Positions 1 to 5,437 of a DNA stretch of 5,437 bases are shown here, piece by piece (the first letter of the stretch is position 1; every line of letters starts with the position of its first letter). A program made the position numbers and the translations under genes. Source of the stretch: Chloroflexota bacterium (GTDB lineage Bacteria; Chloroflexota; Anaerolineae; Promineifilales; Promineifilaceae). The notes under the pieces were generated by a model, which saw only the letters and a list, made by a program, of their open reading frames with translations, had not been told where the DNA came from and searched no databases. The DNA lies in assembly GCA_008501785.1 (NCBI GenBank), contig QQUD01000787.1, forward strand, positions 1 through 5,437, in the 5' to 3' direction.

Positions 1-1733
1 GGGCCTTGCAGCGCGTTTACGGCCGTTTCCGCCACATCCCAATAACGGCCGTCTCCCGTATACAAACCCATCTTAAGCAGCACATGCGCAGCCATTGCGT
101 TGGCGCTAGGTGTGGCATTGTCCTGCACGTCTTTGGGCCGGTGCAGCAATGCTTCATGATCGTCCGAAGTGTCATAAAAACCACCATTGCCTTCGTCTAT
201 GAAATGGGTGAGCATCATATCAGTCAGCTCTTGTGCCCAGACAAACCAGCGCTCATCAAATGTGGTTTGGTAAAGTGCTAACAGTCCATCTGCCAGATAG
301 GTATAATCTTCAAGGTAAGCATTGTACTTGGCTTTGCTGCCTGCTTTCCAGGTGCGGAGCAAACGGCCGTTTGCCTTTACCCGCATATTTTCATACAAAA
401 ATTCCGCATTTTGTACCGCTATATCTGTGTAATCTGGCCGGTTAAGCACGCGGCCTGCTTCGGCAAATGAGGCTAGCATCAACCCATTCCACGCCGTCAA
501 CACCTTATCATCCAATCCGGGCCAAATGCGTTGTGATCGGACGGCGTACAGCTTTTTTCGCGCCGCAGCCAGACGAGCGTGCATCGTTTCCCCATCCAAA
601 TTGGACATACGAGCCACTTCTTCTGGCTCTCGCGGTACATTGAGAATGTTGTTGCCTTCCCAATTGCCGCGTTCGCTCACGTCGTAATAGAGCATGAATA
701 AATCTGCTCCATCACCCAGATGTTCACGAATTTCGGCAGGTGTCCACACATAAAATTTGCCTTCGACCCCTTCGCTGTCGGCGTCGTAACTGCTGTAAAA
801 GCCGCCAGACTCGTGCCGCATCTCGCGCATGACAAAATCCAGCGTTTCTTCAGTAATGCGGCGGTAAAGTGGGTTGTCCGTGACTTGATAAGCGTGCAAG
901 TAGACCCGACTTAATAGTGCATTGTCGTACAGCATTTTTTCGAAATGAGGGACAAGCCAATGGATATCTGTCGAATATCGGGCAAACCCGCCGCCTAATT
1001 GGTCATACATGCCGCCATACGCCATTTTTTGCAAGGTTTTTTCGACCATATTGCGTGCCGCTTCGTCTTCTTTTTGTAAGGTAAGGCGCAGCAAAAATTC
1101 AAGGGTCATGGAAGGTGGAAATTTAGGTGCTGGTCCGAACCCGCCCTGTTCGTTGTCAAATTTGCCTTGAATGGTGATGAGTGCCTGGCTGTAGAGGGAA
1201 TCATCTAGCAAAATGCCCTGTGCATCTAATGCAAAGGTATGGCTGAGATGGCTGGAAATGTCGGATGCACTCCTGTCTATATCTGCTCGCTTGGTTTGCC
1301 ATGCTTGCACAATGCTGTTCATTAACTGCAAGAAACTGGGCATACCAAATCGAGGTGTAGGTGGATAATAGGTTCCGCCGTAAAACGGCCGTCCGTCGGG
1401 TGTCAAGAAGACTGTCATCGGCCAGCCGCCTTGCCCGGTCATAGCCACGACAGCTTGCATGTAAATGCTGTCGAGATCGGGGCGCTCTTCTCGATCTACT
1501 TTGATGTTGATGAAGTGTTGGTTCATGAAAACGGCCGTATTCTCATCCTCAAACGACTCATGCGCCATCACATGACACCAATGGCACGCCGCATAGCCGA
1601 TGCTCAACAAGATTGGCTTGTCCTGCGCTTTTGCTAAATTGATCGCTTTATCTCCCCACGGATACCAATCAACAGGATTCTCAACATGTTGCAGCAGGTA
1701 GGGACTTGTTTCGTTTGCCAGATGGTTGGGCAT
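1..1733 (-). CDS. DUF255 thioredoxin-domain protein (YyaL/SPATA20 family), C-terminus cut by window edge
   Basis: Read on the minus strand from ATG at 1733-1731, this frame stays open for 577 codons to the left edge. The N-terminus ([16 protein letters not shown], then NPVDWYPWG at 19-27) is the hallmark start of the DUF255 / YyaL / SPATA20 family. A thioredoxin-like domain covers about residues 5-165, with the CxxC motif at Cys50-His-Trp-Cys53 ([16 protein letters not shown]), then KVDREERPD at 78-86 and [19 protein letters not shown] at 102-120. The rest is helical and resembles the (alpha/alpha)6 barrels of N-acylglucosamine-2-epimerase-like proteins: [48 protein letters not shown], and near the edge a [12 protein letters not shown] motif. 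Family members usually run near 680-700 residues, so roughly 100 residues probably lie outside. No signal peptide is visible, so it is probably cytoplasmic. The biochemical role is not established; a redox function is inferred only from the CxxC. The start is supported by a Shine-Dalgarno sequence. It is divergent from the membrane-protein gene at 1852. Confidence 0.95.
   Translation of the reverse strand, partial: MPNHLANETSPYLLQHVENPVDWYPWGDKAINLAKAQDKPILLSIGYAACHWCHVMAHESFEDENTAVFMNQHFINIKVDREERPDLDSIYMQAVVAMTGQGGWPMTVFLTPDGRPFYGGTYYPPTPRFGMPSFLQLMNSIVQAWQTKRADIDRSASDISSHLSHTFALDAQGILLDDSLYSQALITIQGKFDNEQGGFGPAPKFPPSMTLEFLLRLTLQKEDEAARNMVEKTLQKMAYGGMYDQLGGGFARYSTDIHWLVPHFEKMLYDNALLSRVYLHAYQVTDNPLYRRITEETLDFVMREMRHESGGFYSSYDADSEGVEGKFYVWTPAEIREHLGDGADLFMLYYDVSERGNWEGNNILNVPREPEEVARMSNLDGETMHARLAAARKKLYAVRSQRIWPGLDDKVLTAWNGLMLASFAEAGRVLNRPDYTDIAVQNAEFLYENMRVKANGRLLRTWKAGSKAKYNAYLEDYTYLADGLLALYQTTFDERWFVWAQELTDMMLTHFIDEGNGGFYDTSDDHEALLHRPKDVQDNATPSANAMAAHVLLKMGLYTGDGRYWDVAETAVNALQG
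19..26. repeat. Iterated palindrome ACGGCCGT, copy 1
   Basis: Within the DUF255 gene, read in frame as Thr570-Ala-Val572. Context on the minus strand is GAAACGGCCGTAAAC. Confidence 0.9.
45..52. repeat. Iterated palindrome ACGGCCGT, copy 2
   Basis: Within the DUF255 gene, read as Asp561-Gly-Arg563. Its start is only 26 bp from the start of copy 1, the closest pair in the window. Confidence 0.9.
359..374. repeat. Iterated palindrome ACGGCCGT, copy 3, extended to 16 bp
   Basis: The octamer (363-370) lies in a perfect 16-bp palindrome, GCAAACGGCCGTTTGC. It is in the DUF255 gene, where the octamer reads as Asn455-Gly-Arg457. Confidence 0.9.
1385..1392. repeat. Iterated palindrome ACGGCCGT, copy 4
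   Basis: Within the DUF255 gene in the third frame, read as Gly114-Arg-Pro116-Phe. Here the protein motif ([10 protein letters not shown]) is itself conserved in the family. Confidence 0.9.
1531..1538. repeat. Iterated palindrome ACGGCCGT, copy 5
   Basis: Within the thioredoxin-like domain of the DUF255 gene, read as Thr66-Ala-Val68. Plus-strand context is GAAAACGGCCGTATTC. Confidence 0.9.
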
Positions 1734-1739
1734 GGGTTT

Positions 1740-1744
1740 CTCCT
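1740..1744 (-). promoter_or_regulatory. Shine-Dalgarno of the DUF255 gene
   Basis: The minus strand reads AGGAG, within CCCAGGAGAAACCC, six bases before the ATG at 1733. This supports that start, which also matches the conserved [16 protein letters not shown] beginning of the family. Confidence 0.8.
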
Positions 1745-1758
1745 GGGATTTAGCTATC

Positions 1759-1809
1759 AGGTATCAGGTATCAGCTTCATTCTTTGCTGAAAGCTGATAC
1801 CTGATACCT
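1759..1809. repeat. Perfect 19-bp inverted repeat made of heptamer repeats, in the divergent intergenic region
   Basis: The left arm at 1759-1777 (AGGTATCAGGTATCAGCTT) and the right arm at 1791-1809 are exact reverse complements around a 13-nt loop (1778-1790). The left arm carries TATCAGG units at 1755-1761 and 1762-1768 plus a partial at 1769-1774. The right arm carries CTGATAC twice. On the plus strand the stem runs into TTTT (1809-1812), which resembles an intrinsic terminator. However, no plus-strand gene ends before it, and the DUF255 gene is transcribed away from it, so it would stop only transcription antisense to that gene. On the minus strand it could lie in the DUF255 leader RNA. 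It could also be a mobile REP/MITE-like palindrome. The structure is certain from sequence; the role is not. Confidence 0.9.
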
Positions 1810-1816
1810 TTTACGC

Positions 1817-1844
1817 TTGCAGCCTTTTTTCTGACATGGATAAT
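1817..1844 (+). promoter_or_regulatory. Possible leaderless promoter of the GT-C-like gene
   Basis: TTGCAG (1817-1822) and GATAAT (1839-1844) are separated by 16 bp and match sigma70-type -35 and -10 boxes at 4/6 and 5/6 positions. The -10 box ends only seven bases before the ATG at 1852, so transcription would begin at or next to the start codon. The absence of any Shine-Dalgarno sequence upstream of 1852 fits a leaderless message. This is inferred from motif matching alone. Confidence 0.35.
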
Positions 1845-1851
1845 ACCGCAA

Positions 1852-3828
1852 ATGATGAAGGCTCGAAAACAGACAACGCTGATTGCTAAAGGTTTACTCA
1901 TACCCTTGATGTTGGTGACATTTGCCGTTTTGTACCCACCCTTTGCACATGGCTGGGTAGGGGATGATTACGTGCAGTTGGGGTATGTGCGGGAGGTGGT
2001 GGAACGGCCGTTTACTTTCCTCCAAATTTTCCACCCTACCTGGACGATTTGGTATTATCGCCCCACTCAAAATTTGTGGTTCTTGTTTGGGCAATTGTTG
2101 TTTGGTCAGCAGCCGGAAATTTTCTACGCCATACAAATTGGAATACATTTGCTCGCCATTTCGTTGATATATCGCATAGCGAAGCAGATCGGGCTGCATC
2201 CTTACGTGGCGCTGGGCAGCGCAGCGCTGTTTGCGATTCATGGCCATCATGTGGATGTGGTGACGTGGATTAGTGCGATTGCGATTGTATTGGCGGGGCT
2301 GTTTTCGTTGGCGGCGGTGAGTGCTTTTTTAGGGTATTTGAAACGGCCGTCTCACGCCAATCTTCTCCTCACTGCATTATTCTGCATTTTGGCCTTGCTT
2401 AGTCACGAGGAAACAATTCTCTTGCCCCCATTTTTGCTGGTTGTGCTCCTCTTGAATCGAATAAAGCACCAGGGATGGATACGAAAGAAATCTCCAATCT
2501 CCAATCTCCAATCTCTTTTTTCTATTTCTGAAAAGCTTGTTTTTCTACTGCTTATTGGACTTATCGCCGTTTACTTAATTATTCAACTGACTCGTCCTAA
2601 TGCGACTATTGACTTAAGCAGCACCTCCTCTGAGCAATGGCTTACACTGTTGTCACCAAGCACATTTGGTGACTTTTGGCTCTCTACCCTTTATCAATTT
2701 ACGTTTTGGGGTCAGCTGTTGAAATTGACTGGGTTGCGTGCCGCAATTTTTGTATTGGGCACCTTGGGCTTACTCGGAATTGGCTTTTGGTATAGCAACA
2801 AAATTGTTCGCCTCGGTTTGTTGTGGGCCGCACTGCATCTGGCGTTCATTTACCTGGCCTTGTGGGCACAAAAACCAGAACTTTATGCTGGACGCCATAT
2901 TTATAATGCGCTGCCGGGGGTGGTGTTGGCAGTGGGGGCCGGGGTGCAGCAGGGGTTAGGTGTTAGCCGTAAGCCGTTAGCCGTTAGCCGTGGGTCATCA
3001 CAACGCACGATGCACGACACACTACCCGCTTTGACTGGACTTTTTGTCATAATAGTCCTTGTTTTTCAGATTGCTGCTTCGCGGCGAATTCAGGGGGTGT
3101 GGCTGGCGGATGTGACTGGAGACCAGAGCATAGAGCAGCCGCTGCGGGAAATGATGCCAGTGGTTGAGGCTGAGACGCATGTTTTTGCGAACCGGCTGCC
3201 GATTACGCCGAAGTTTTTACGTAGTGTGGTTTATGTGTGGTATGGAGTCATGCCCCCGAATTTAAGTGGTTCGTTGTCTAAATTGTTAGATGAAGGTGAG
3301 GCGACGTCAGATTATTATGTGTTTGATTATGAAAACGGCCGTTTATTCAACCTCATGCCCGAACTACAACAACACGACAAAACCTTCTTGCTGTTGGCTC
3401 ATCCTATTACCCAAGAGATTCACCGAGATGAAGGTGTTTCACCAGTTTCCACAGAAATTGCGTCTATGACAGTTGCTGGACCAGAAAATGATAGGCGATT
3501 GAGTTTGAAAATGAATCCACCGGCAGATGAGGCAGTTTGGGCTTCCCAGTCTTACATCAACACCATTCTACCAGATTCCAGCCTTGCTTTTGGCGTTTTA
3601 CCAGCCGCAGATTTGCAGGTTCGTGTTTTGATTGAGGCCAGTGATGGTCGCAGTCAAGTTGTTTGGGAATCAGCTTTTTTGGATAGCGAGATGTGGCAGG
3701 ATGTGGAGATTGATTTGGTGGAATGGTGGGAAACGGCCGTAATCATCCGTCTTGAAGCTAGAAGATATGTAAGTGAAGGCGAACCTTCAACAGCTTATTG
3801 GTCAAATCCAAGAATTACTATCAACTAA
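1852..3828 (+). CDS. GT-C-type membrane glycosyltransferase-like protein (TMTC-like motif order)
   Basis: 658 residues. I infer about 11 membrane segments: near 13-30, 84-106, 116-131, 137-160, 170-183, 186-203, 227-246, 296-313, 319-337, 352-366 and 391-409. The first outer loop holds GWVGDDYVQL (34-43), placed like the acidic metal/lipid-phosphate-sugar motif of GT-C enzymes, then YYRPTQNLWFLFGQLLFG (68-85). ALFAIHGHHVDVVTWIS (125-141), LLSHEETILLPPFLL (182-196) and GRHIYNALPG (347-356) follow in the order seen in TMTC/DUF1736-like proteins, whose relatives use polyprenyl-phosphate sugars. Residues 410-658 form an outer domain; its end (LQVRVLIEASDGR, then AYWSNPRITIN) suggests a beta-sandwich. 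Donor and acceptor are unknown. Two predicted cytoplasmic loops (about 204-226 and 367-390) are encoded partly by heptamer repeats. The ATG at 1852 is the first after an in-frame TGA at 1795; ATG at 1855 is an alternative. No Shine-Dalgarno is visible. Fold class is fairly sure, enzymatic activity less so. Confidence 0.85.
   Translation: MMKARKQTTLIAKGLLIPLMLVTFAVLYPPFAHGWVGDDYVQLGYVREVVERPFTFLQIFHPTWTIWYYRPTQNLWFLFGQLLFGQQPEIFYAIQIGIHLLAISLIYRIAKQIGLHPYVALGSAALFAIHGHHVDVVTWISAIAIVLAGLFSLAAVSAFLGYLKRPSHANLLLTALFCILALLSHEETILLPPFLLVVLLLNRIKHQGWIRKKSPISNLQSLFSISEKLVFLLLIGLIAVYLIIQLTRPNATIDLSSTSSEQWLTLLSPSTFGDFWLSTLYQFTFWGQLLKLTGLRAAIFVLGTLGLLGIGFWYSNKIVRLGLLWAALHLAFIYLALWAQKPELYAGRHIYNALPGVVLAVGAGVQQGLGVSRKPLAVSRGSSQRTMHDTLPALTGLFVIIVLVFQIAASRRIQGVWLADVTGDQSIEQPLREMMPVVEAETHVFANRLPITPKFLRSVVYVWYGVMPPNLSGSLSKLLDEGEATSDYYVFDYENGRLFNLMPELQQHDKTFLLLAHPITQEIHRDEGVSPVSTEIASMTVAGPENDRRLSLKMNPPADEAVWASQSYINTILPDSSLAFGVLPAADLQVRVLIEASDGRSQVVWESAFLDSEMWQDVEIDLVEWWETAVIIRLEARRYVSEGEPSTAYWSNPRITIN
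2004..2011. repeat. Iterated palindrome ACGGCCGT, copy 6
   Basis: Within the GT-C-like gene, read as Glu51-Arg-Pro53-Phe in the first outer loop. Confidence 0.9.
2343..2350. repeat. Iterated palindrome ACGGCCGT, copy 7
   Basis: Within the GT-C-like gene, read as Lys164-Arg-Pro166-Ser in a short predicted cytoplasmic loop. Confidence 0.9.
2491..2515 (+). repeat. In-gene heptamer tandem repeat (TCTCCAA) x3.6
   Basis: Three perfect TCTCCAA units at 2491-2497, 2498-2504 and 2505-2511 are followed by TCTC. Because 7 is not a multiple of 3, successive units are read in different frames and give SPISNLQS (residues 214-221). This lies in a positively charged, predicted cytoplasmic loop of the GT-C-like protein. 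Gain or loss of a single unit would shift the frame. Confidence 0.9.
2955..2989 (+). repeat. In-gene heptamer tandem repeat (GTTAGCC) x5, imperfect
   Basis: Five units in register: GTTAGGT, GTTAGCC, GTAAGCC, GTTAGCC, GTTAGCC. They encode about residues 368-380 (LGVSRKPLAVSR) in another basic, predicted cytoplasmic loop of the GT-C-like protein. Shortly downstream, GCACGAT (3005-3011) and GCACGAC (3012-3018) form a further two-copy heptamer, so most of the loop looks repeat-derived. Confidence 0.85.
3335..3342. repeat. Iterated palindrome ACGGCCGT, copy 8
   Basis: Within the GT-C-like gene, read as Asn495-Gly-Arg497 in the outer C-terminal domain. Context is GAAAACGGCCGTTTATTC. Confidence 0.9.
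3733..3740. repeat. Iterated palindrome ACGGCCGT, copy 9
   Basis: Within the GT-C-like gene, read as Thr628-Ala-Val630. It is the last copy; none occurs in the remaining 1.7 kb. Confidence 0.9.
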
Positions 3829-4376
3829 TATACTCGAAGAAATTGCTGTGAACTTTTCAATTGCATTTCAGTGGTGATTTTGCCACAAGTACGCAATATT
3901 TATTTCGGCTTAATGAGTTGTCAAGAATCTTCATGGAAGATATTTACATAACTGGTAAATGACATTGTATCTTTTGTTTGACAAATTGATTCCAAGGAAT
4001 GATTTCTTATTGAAGACTTTTGAATATCGGAATTTATATAATAATTTTGGTGATCCATTTCTGAATTTTCTTTAAGCATCAGATTTTGAACTTGAAAATC
4101 CTATTTTCTATTGTAAACTTTGAATAGGTTAACTTTAGTATGTTAGGAATTTCATAAAGAATAATATTTCTAAAACTCCAGGTATTATGTTCAGCAATGT
4201 GTGAATTTCAAGCTTATTTTCATTTTTCCCACCAATTGACACAATAACCAATAGAGAAACTAAATTAAGTTTGAACAATTCTTAACGTTAGAATGAGGTA
4301 TTCTTCTCTAAATTTATATTGCCAGATTGTTCGATGTTTAACTGACATCACTTTAAGTAGTGGGAATTAATTTTAT

Positions 4377-4406
4377 TTGCAATTGATATCTTTTCAAACT
4401 TATATT
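4377..4406 (+). promoter_or_regulatory. Candidate promoter for the gene at 4480
   Basis: TTGCAA (4377-4382) and TATATT (4401-4406), 18 bp apart, match the sigma70-type boxes at 4/6 and 5/6 positions. A transcript would have a leader of roughly 65-70 nt. In such AT-rich DNA chance matches are common, so this is only a candidate. Confidence 0.3.
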
Positions 4407-4467
4407 GTTTAATTTCTTTTTGATCTACTTTTAATATCTCAACACAGCCCCTATACAAATCTTATAT

Positions 4468-4472
4468 AAGGA
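4468..4472 (+). promoter_or_regulatory. Shine-Dalgarno AAGGA for the gene at 4480
   Basis: AAGGA lies seven bases before the ATG at 4480 and supports that start. The GT-C-like gene lacks such a site. Confidence 0.6.
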
Positions 4473-4479
4473 TAATAAA

Positions 4480-5437
4480 ATGAATAATAGAGAGCTTAGT
4501 CACAAGCGAATTCTTCGCATAGGTGTAATAAGTGTTGTGATATTGGTGGGTGTTGGCATGCTTGAATTTTTCGTAATAGGTCTTTTTTTCGAAACCGAAA
4601 TGCTACAAGCAAGATCGAACAGAATAGTTATATCAGAAGAGGGACCTATTTCTTTTAATCAAGTGGACTTTACTTGGACTGAAGTTAAATTAATGAATTC
4701 AAATACTGGCGAGTTTCTTGTAGATATTAGCTCATTAGTCATTTCCTCATCTTTAACTTCTGGCTATATTAACATTTCCACTAATTTAGGATGGGTTGTT
4801 CGGAATTTACCGGTAATTTCCAATTTTCCGTATTCAAATATTTCAACAAACTTTGATTTAGGAACGACTCCAGGAGTTGACATAACATCAATTCAGGCTT
4901 ATATTGAGTTCTCATCGGAGCCTGTGATTAACTTTGAGGGAGGCCACTTCACTACATTTCCTGTCGGCAGTACTAAATACAACGCTGAAGGCTTTGAAGA
5001 AAGCGTATCAGAAATTCCATTAGCACCTCCGTCGATAGCTTTATTAAACTTTCAGGATGAAGGTATTGTAGATATAAATCTACAACTAAATCATCCAAAT
5101 GTTGAAGCGGCAAAGAATCAGTGTCTACCAGCTTCTGTTGCGAATAGCTTTCAGTGGCTCGAAAATACATATAGTGTCACTGTTCCACATCCAAATATCC
5201 CAGGTTTGGGGAATGATGGTTCTTTGGTTGGTGAGTTGGAGACAAAAATGGGGCGGACATTTACAGATCGTCGAGATGGAGAGCCTTTGCAAGCAGAACC
5301 TGGATTGACAGGTAAGCTAATGTATCTTGCAGGAAATAATATGACTAGCTTGGAAGTTAAACATCAGGGTTGGTTGGGAAATCGAGACATCTCAGCTACT
5401 GATCCGGGTGGCGATGGAAAATTAGGCACTAAAGATG
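4480..5437 (+). CDS. Unrecognised membrane-anchored protein with Cys motif, C-terminus cut by window edge
   Basis: The frame is open from ATG 4480 to the right edge, 319 complete codons. An in-frame TAA at 4432-4434 and the AAGGA site support the start. Residues 1-11 are polar and basic (MNNRELSHKR). They are followed by one hydrophobic segment (about 12-37), probably a signal anchor that places the rest outside the cell. Residues 48-200 are rich in Ser, Thr, Asn, Ile and Val with alternating patterns typical of beta strands. A change of character follows: NHPNVEAAKNQCLPASVAN (204-222, single Cys215), then TVPHPNIPGLGNDGSLVGEL (234-253), KMGRTFTDRRDGEP and LEVKHQGWLGN (291-301). The motif Gln-Cys-x-Pro-x-Ser-Val-Ala-Asn resembles the nucleophile helix of papain-like (C39-type) folds, but no catalytic His or Asp can be assigned. 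At the edge, DPGGDGKLGTKD is Asp/Gly-rich. Codons are more AT-rich than in the left genes. Coding status is likely; function is unknown. Confidence 0.75.
   Translation, partial: MNNRELSHKRILRIGVISVVILVGVGMLEFFVIGLFFETEMLQARSNRIVISEEGPISFNQVDFTWTEVKLMNSNTGEFLVDISSLVISSSLTSGYINISTNLGWVVRNLPVISNFPYSNISTNFDLGTTPGVDITSIQAYIEFSSEPVINFEGGHFTTFPVGSTKYNAEGFEESVSEIPLAPPSIALLNFQDEGIVDINLQLNHPNVEAAKNQCLPASVANSFQWLENTYSVTVPHPNIPGLGNDGSLVGELETKMGRTFTDRRDGEPLQAEPGLTGKLMYLAGNNMTSLEVKHQGWLGNRDISATDPGGDGKLGTKD

Larger units (their letters stand above)
3829..4479. other. AT-rich non-coding stretch, no gene seen
   Basis: 651 bases with GC near 25-35% in the lines I counted, clearly below the two genes to the left. 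I found no open frame of useful length, no RNA gene, no strong terminator after the TAA at 3826 and no mobile-element ends. The only supportable signals are a weak candidate promoter and a Shine-Dalgarno sequence for the gene at 4480, both near its right end. It could be a long leader or regulatory region, decayed DNA, or part of an acquired segment; the sequence does not decide. Confidence 0.7.

Noticed and set aside
6..1637. Several short plus-strand open frames (6-281, 233-445, 720-914, 1431-1637)
   Set aside because: All are antisense to the DUF255 gene, whose conserved motifs run through the entire stretch.
1894..2250. 118-aa open frame on the minus strand
   Set aside because: It lies wholly inside the GT-C-like gene, whose protein has clear family motifs and membrane segments; the antisense frame shows no domain.
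2491..2989. Heptamer arrays as a CRISPR array
   Set aside because: Units are 7 nt, directly abutting, with no spacers.
19..3740. ACGGCCGT copies as restriction sites under avoidance, or as a regulator's operators
   Set aside because: The sites are enriched and not avoided, and all nine lie inside coding sequence with none in the divergent promoter region, so neither reading fits.
3871..3886. GTGG...CCAC stem as terminator of the GT-C-like gene
   Set aside because: Only four base pairs with an eight-base loop and no T-run after it; too weak to call.
3978..4042. Consensus TTGACA (3978-3983) and TATAAT (4037-4042)
   Set aside because: They are 53 bp apart, and neither has a partner box at 15-19 bp; expected by chance in AT-rich DNA.
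4973..5308. Short open frames at 4973-5170 (minus) and 5099-5308 (plus)
   Set aside because: Both overlap the longer frame opened at 4480, which has a Shine-Dalgarno sequence, a signal anchor and domain-like blocks.
1..5437. Cyanobacterial origin suggested by an iterated palindrome plus heptamer repeats
   Set aside because: The cyanobacterial HIP1 octamer GCGATCGC does not occur in the window and the heptamers differ from the STRR units I know; the likeness is one of style only.

Overview
The window holds three coding regions, two of them cut by its edges, on two compositional backgrounds. Bases 1-3828 have roughly balanced GC (about 42-52% in lines I counted). They carry a minus-strand gene running off the left edge and a divergent plus-strand gene. 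Bases 3829-5437 are AT-rich: about 25-35% GC in the gap, then a coding region of mixed, generally lower GC than the left part. They carry a 651-nt non-coding stretch and a plus-strand gene running off the right edge. I see no tRNA, rRNA, CRISPR array or transposase.

Region by region. (1) 1-1733, minus: a DUF255 / YyaL / SPATA20-type protein with an N-terminal thioredoxin-like domain (Cys50-His-Trp-Cys53) and an (alpha/alpha)6-barrel-like remainder; its C-terminus lies off the window. (2) 1734-1851: a 118-nt divergent intergenic region. It contains a perfect 19-bp inverted repeat built from opposing heptamer repeats, and a possible leaderless promoter for the plus-strand gene. (3) 1852-3828, plus: a 658-aa polytopic membrane protein resembling GT-C glycosyltransferases (TMTC-like motif order), with an extracytoplasmic C-terminal domain. 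(4) 3829-4479: AT-rich, no gene seen. (5) 4480 to the end, plus: an unrecognised membrane-anchored protein with a beta-rich N-terminal half and a Cys-centred motif around residue 215.

The most striking signal belongs to no gene. The palindrome ACGGCCGT occurs nine times in the first 3.8 kb, where chance predicts about 0.06, and never in the last 1.6 kb. It sits inside both left genes in all three reading frames (read as TAV, N/D-G-R or R-P), so protein sequence cannot explain it. The same 3.8 kb holds three short tandem arrays of different sequence but the same 7-nt period, two of them inside the membrane-protein gene. The pairing of an iterated palindrome with heptamer repeats recalls HIP1 (GCGATCGC) and the STRR heptamers of cyanobacteria, but the sequences differ and HIP1 is absent here.

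Organism: a bacterium. Gene content and repeat style would fit a filamentous Chloroflexota (Anaerolineae-like) genome, but that is an impression from memory with low to moderate confidence. The genes do not form an obvious pathway. The first two are divergent, and the third sits on a distinct background that may be acquired DNA.
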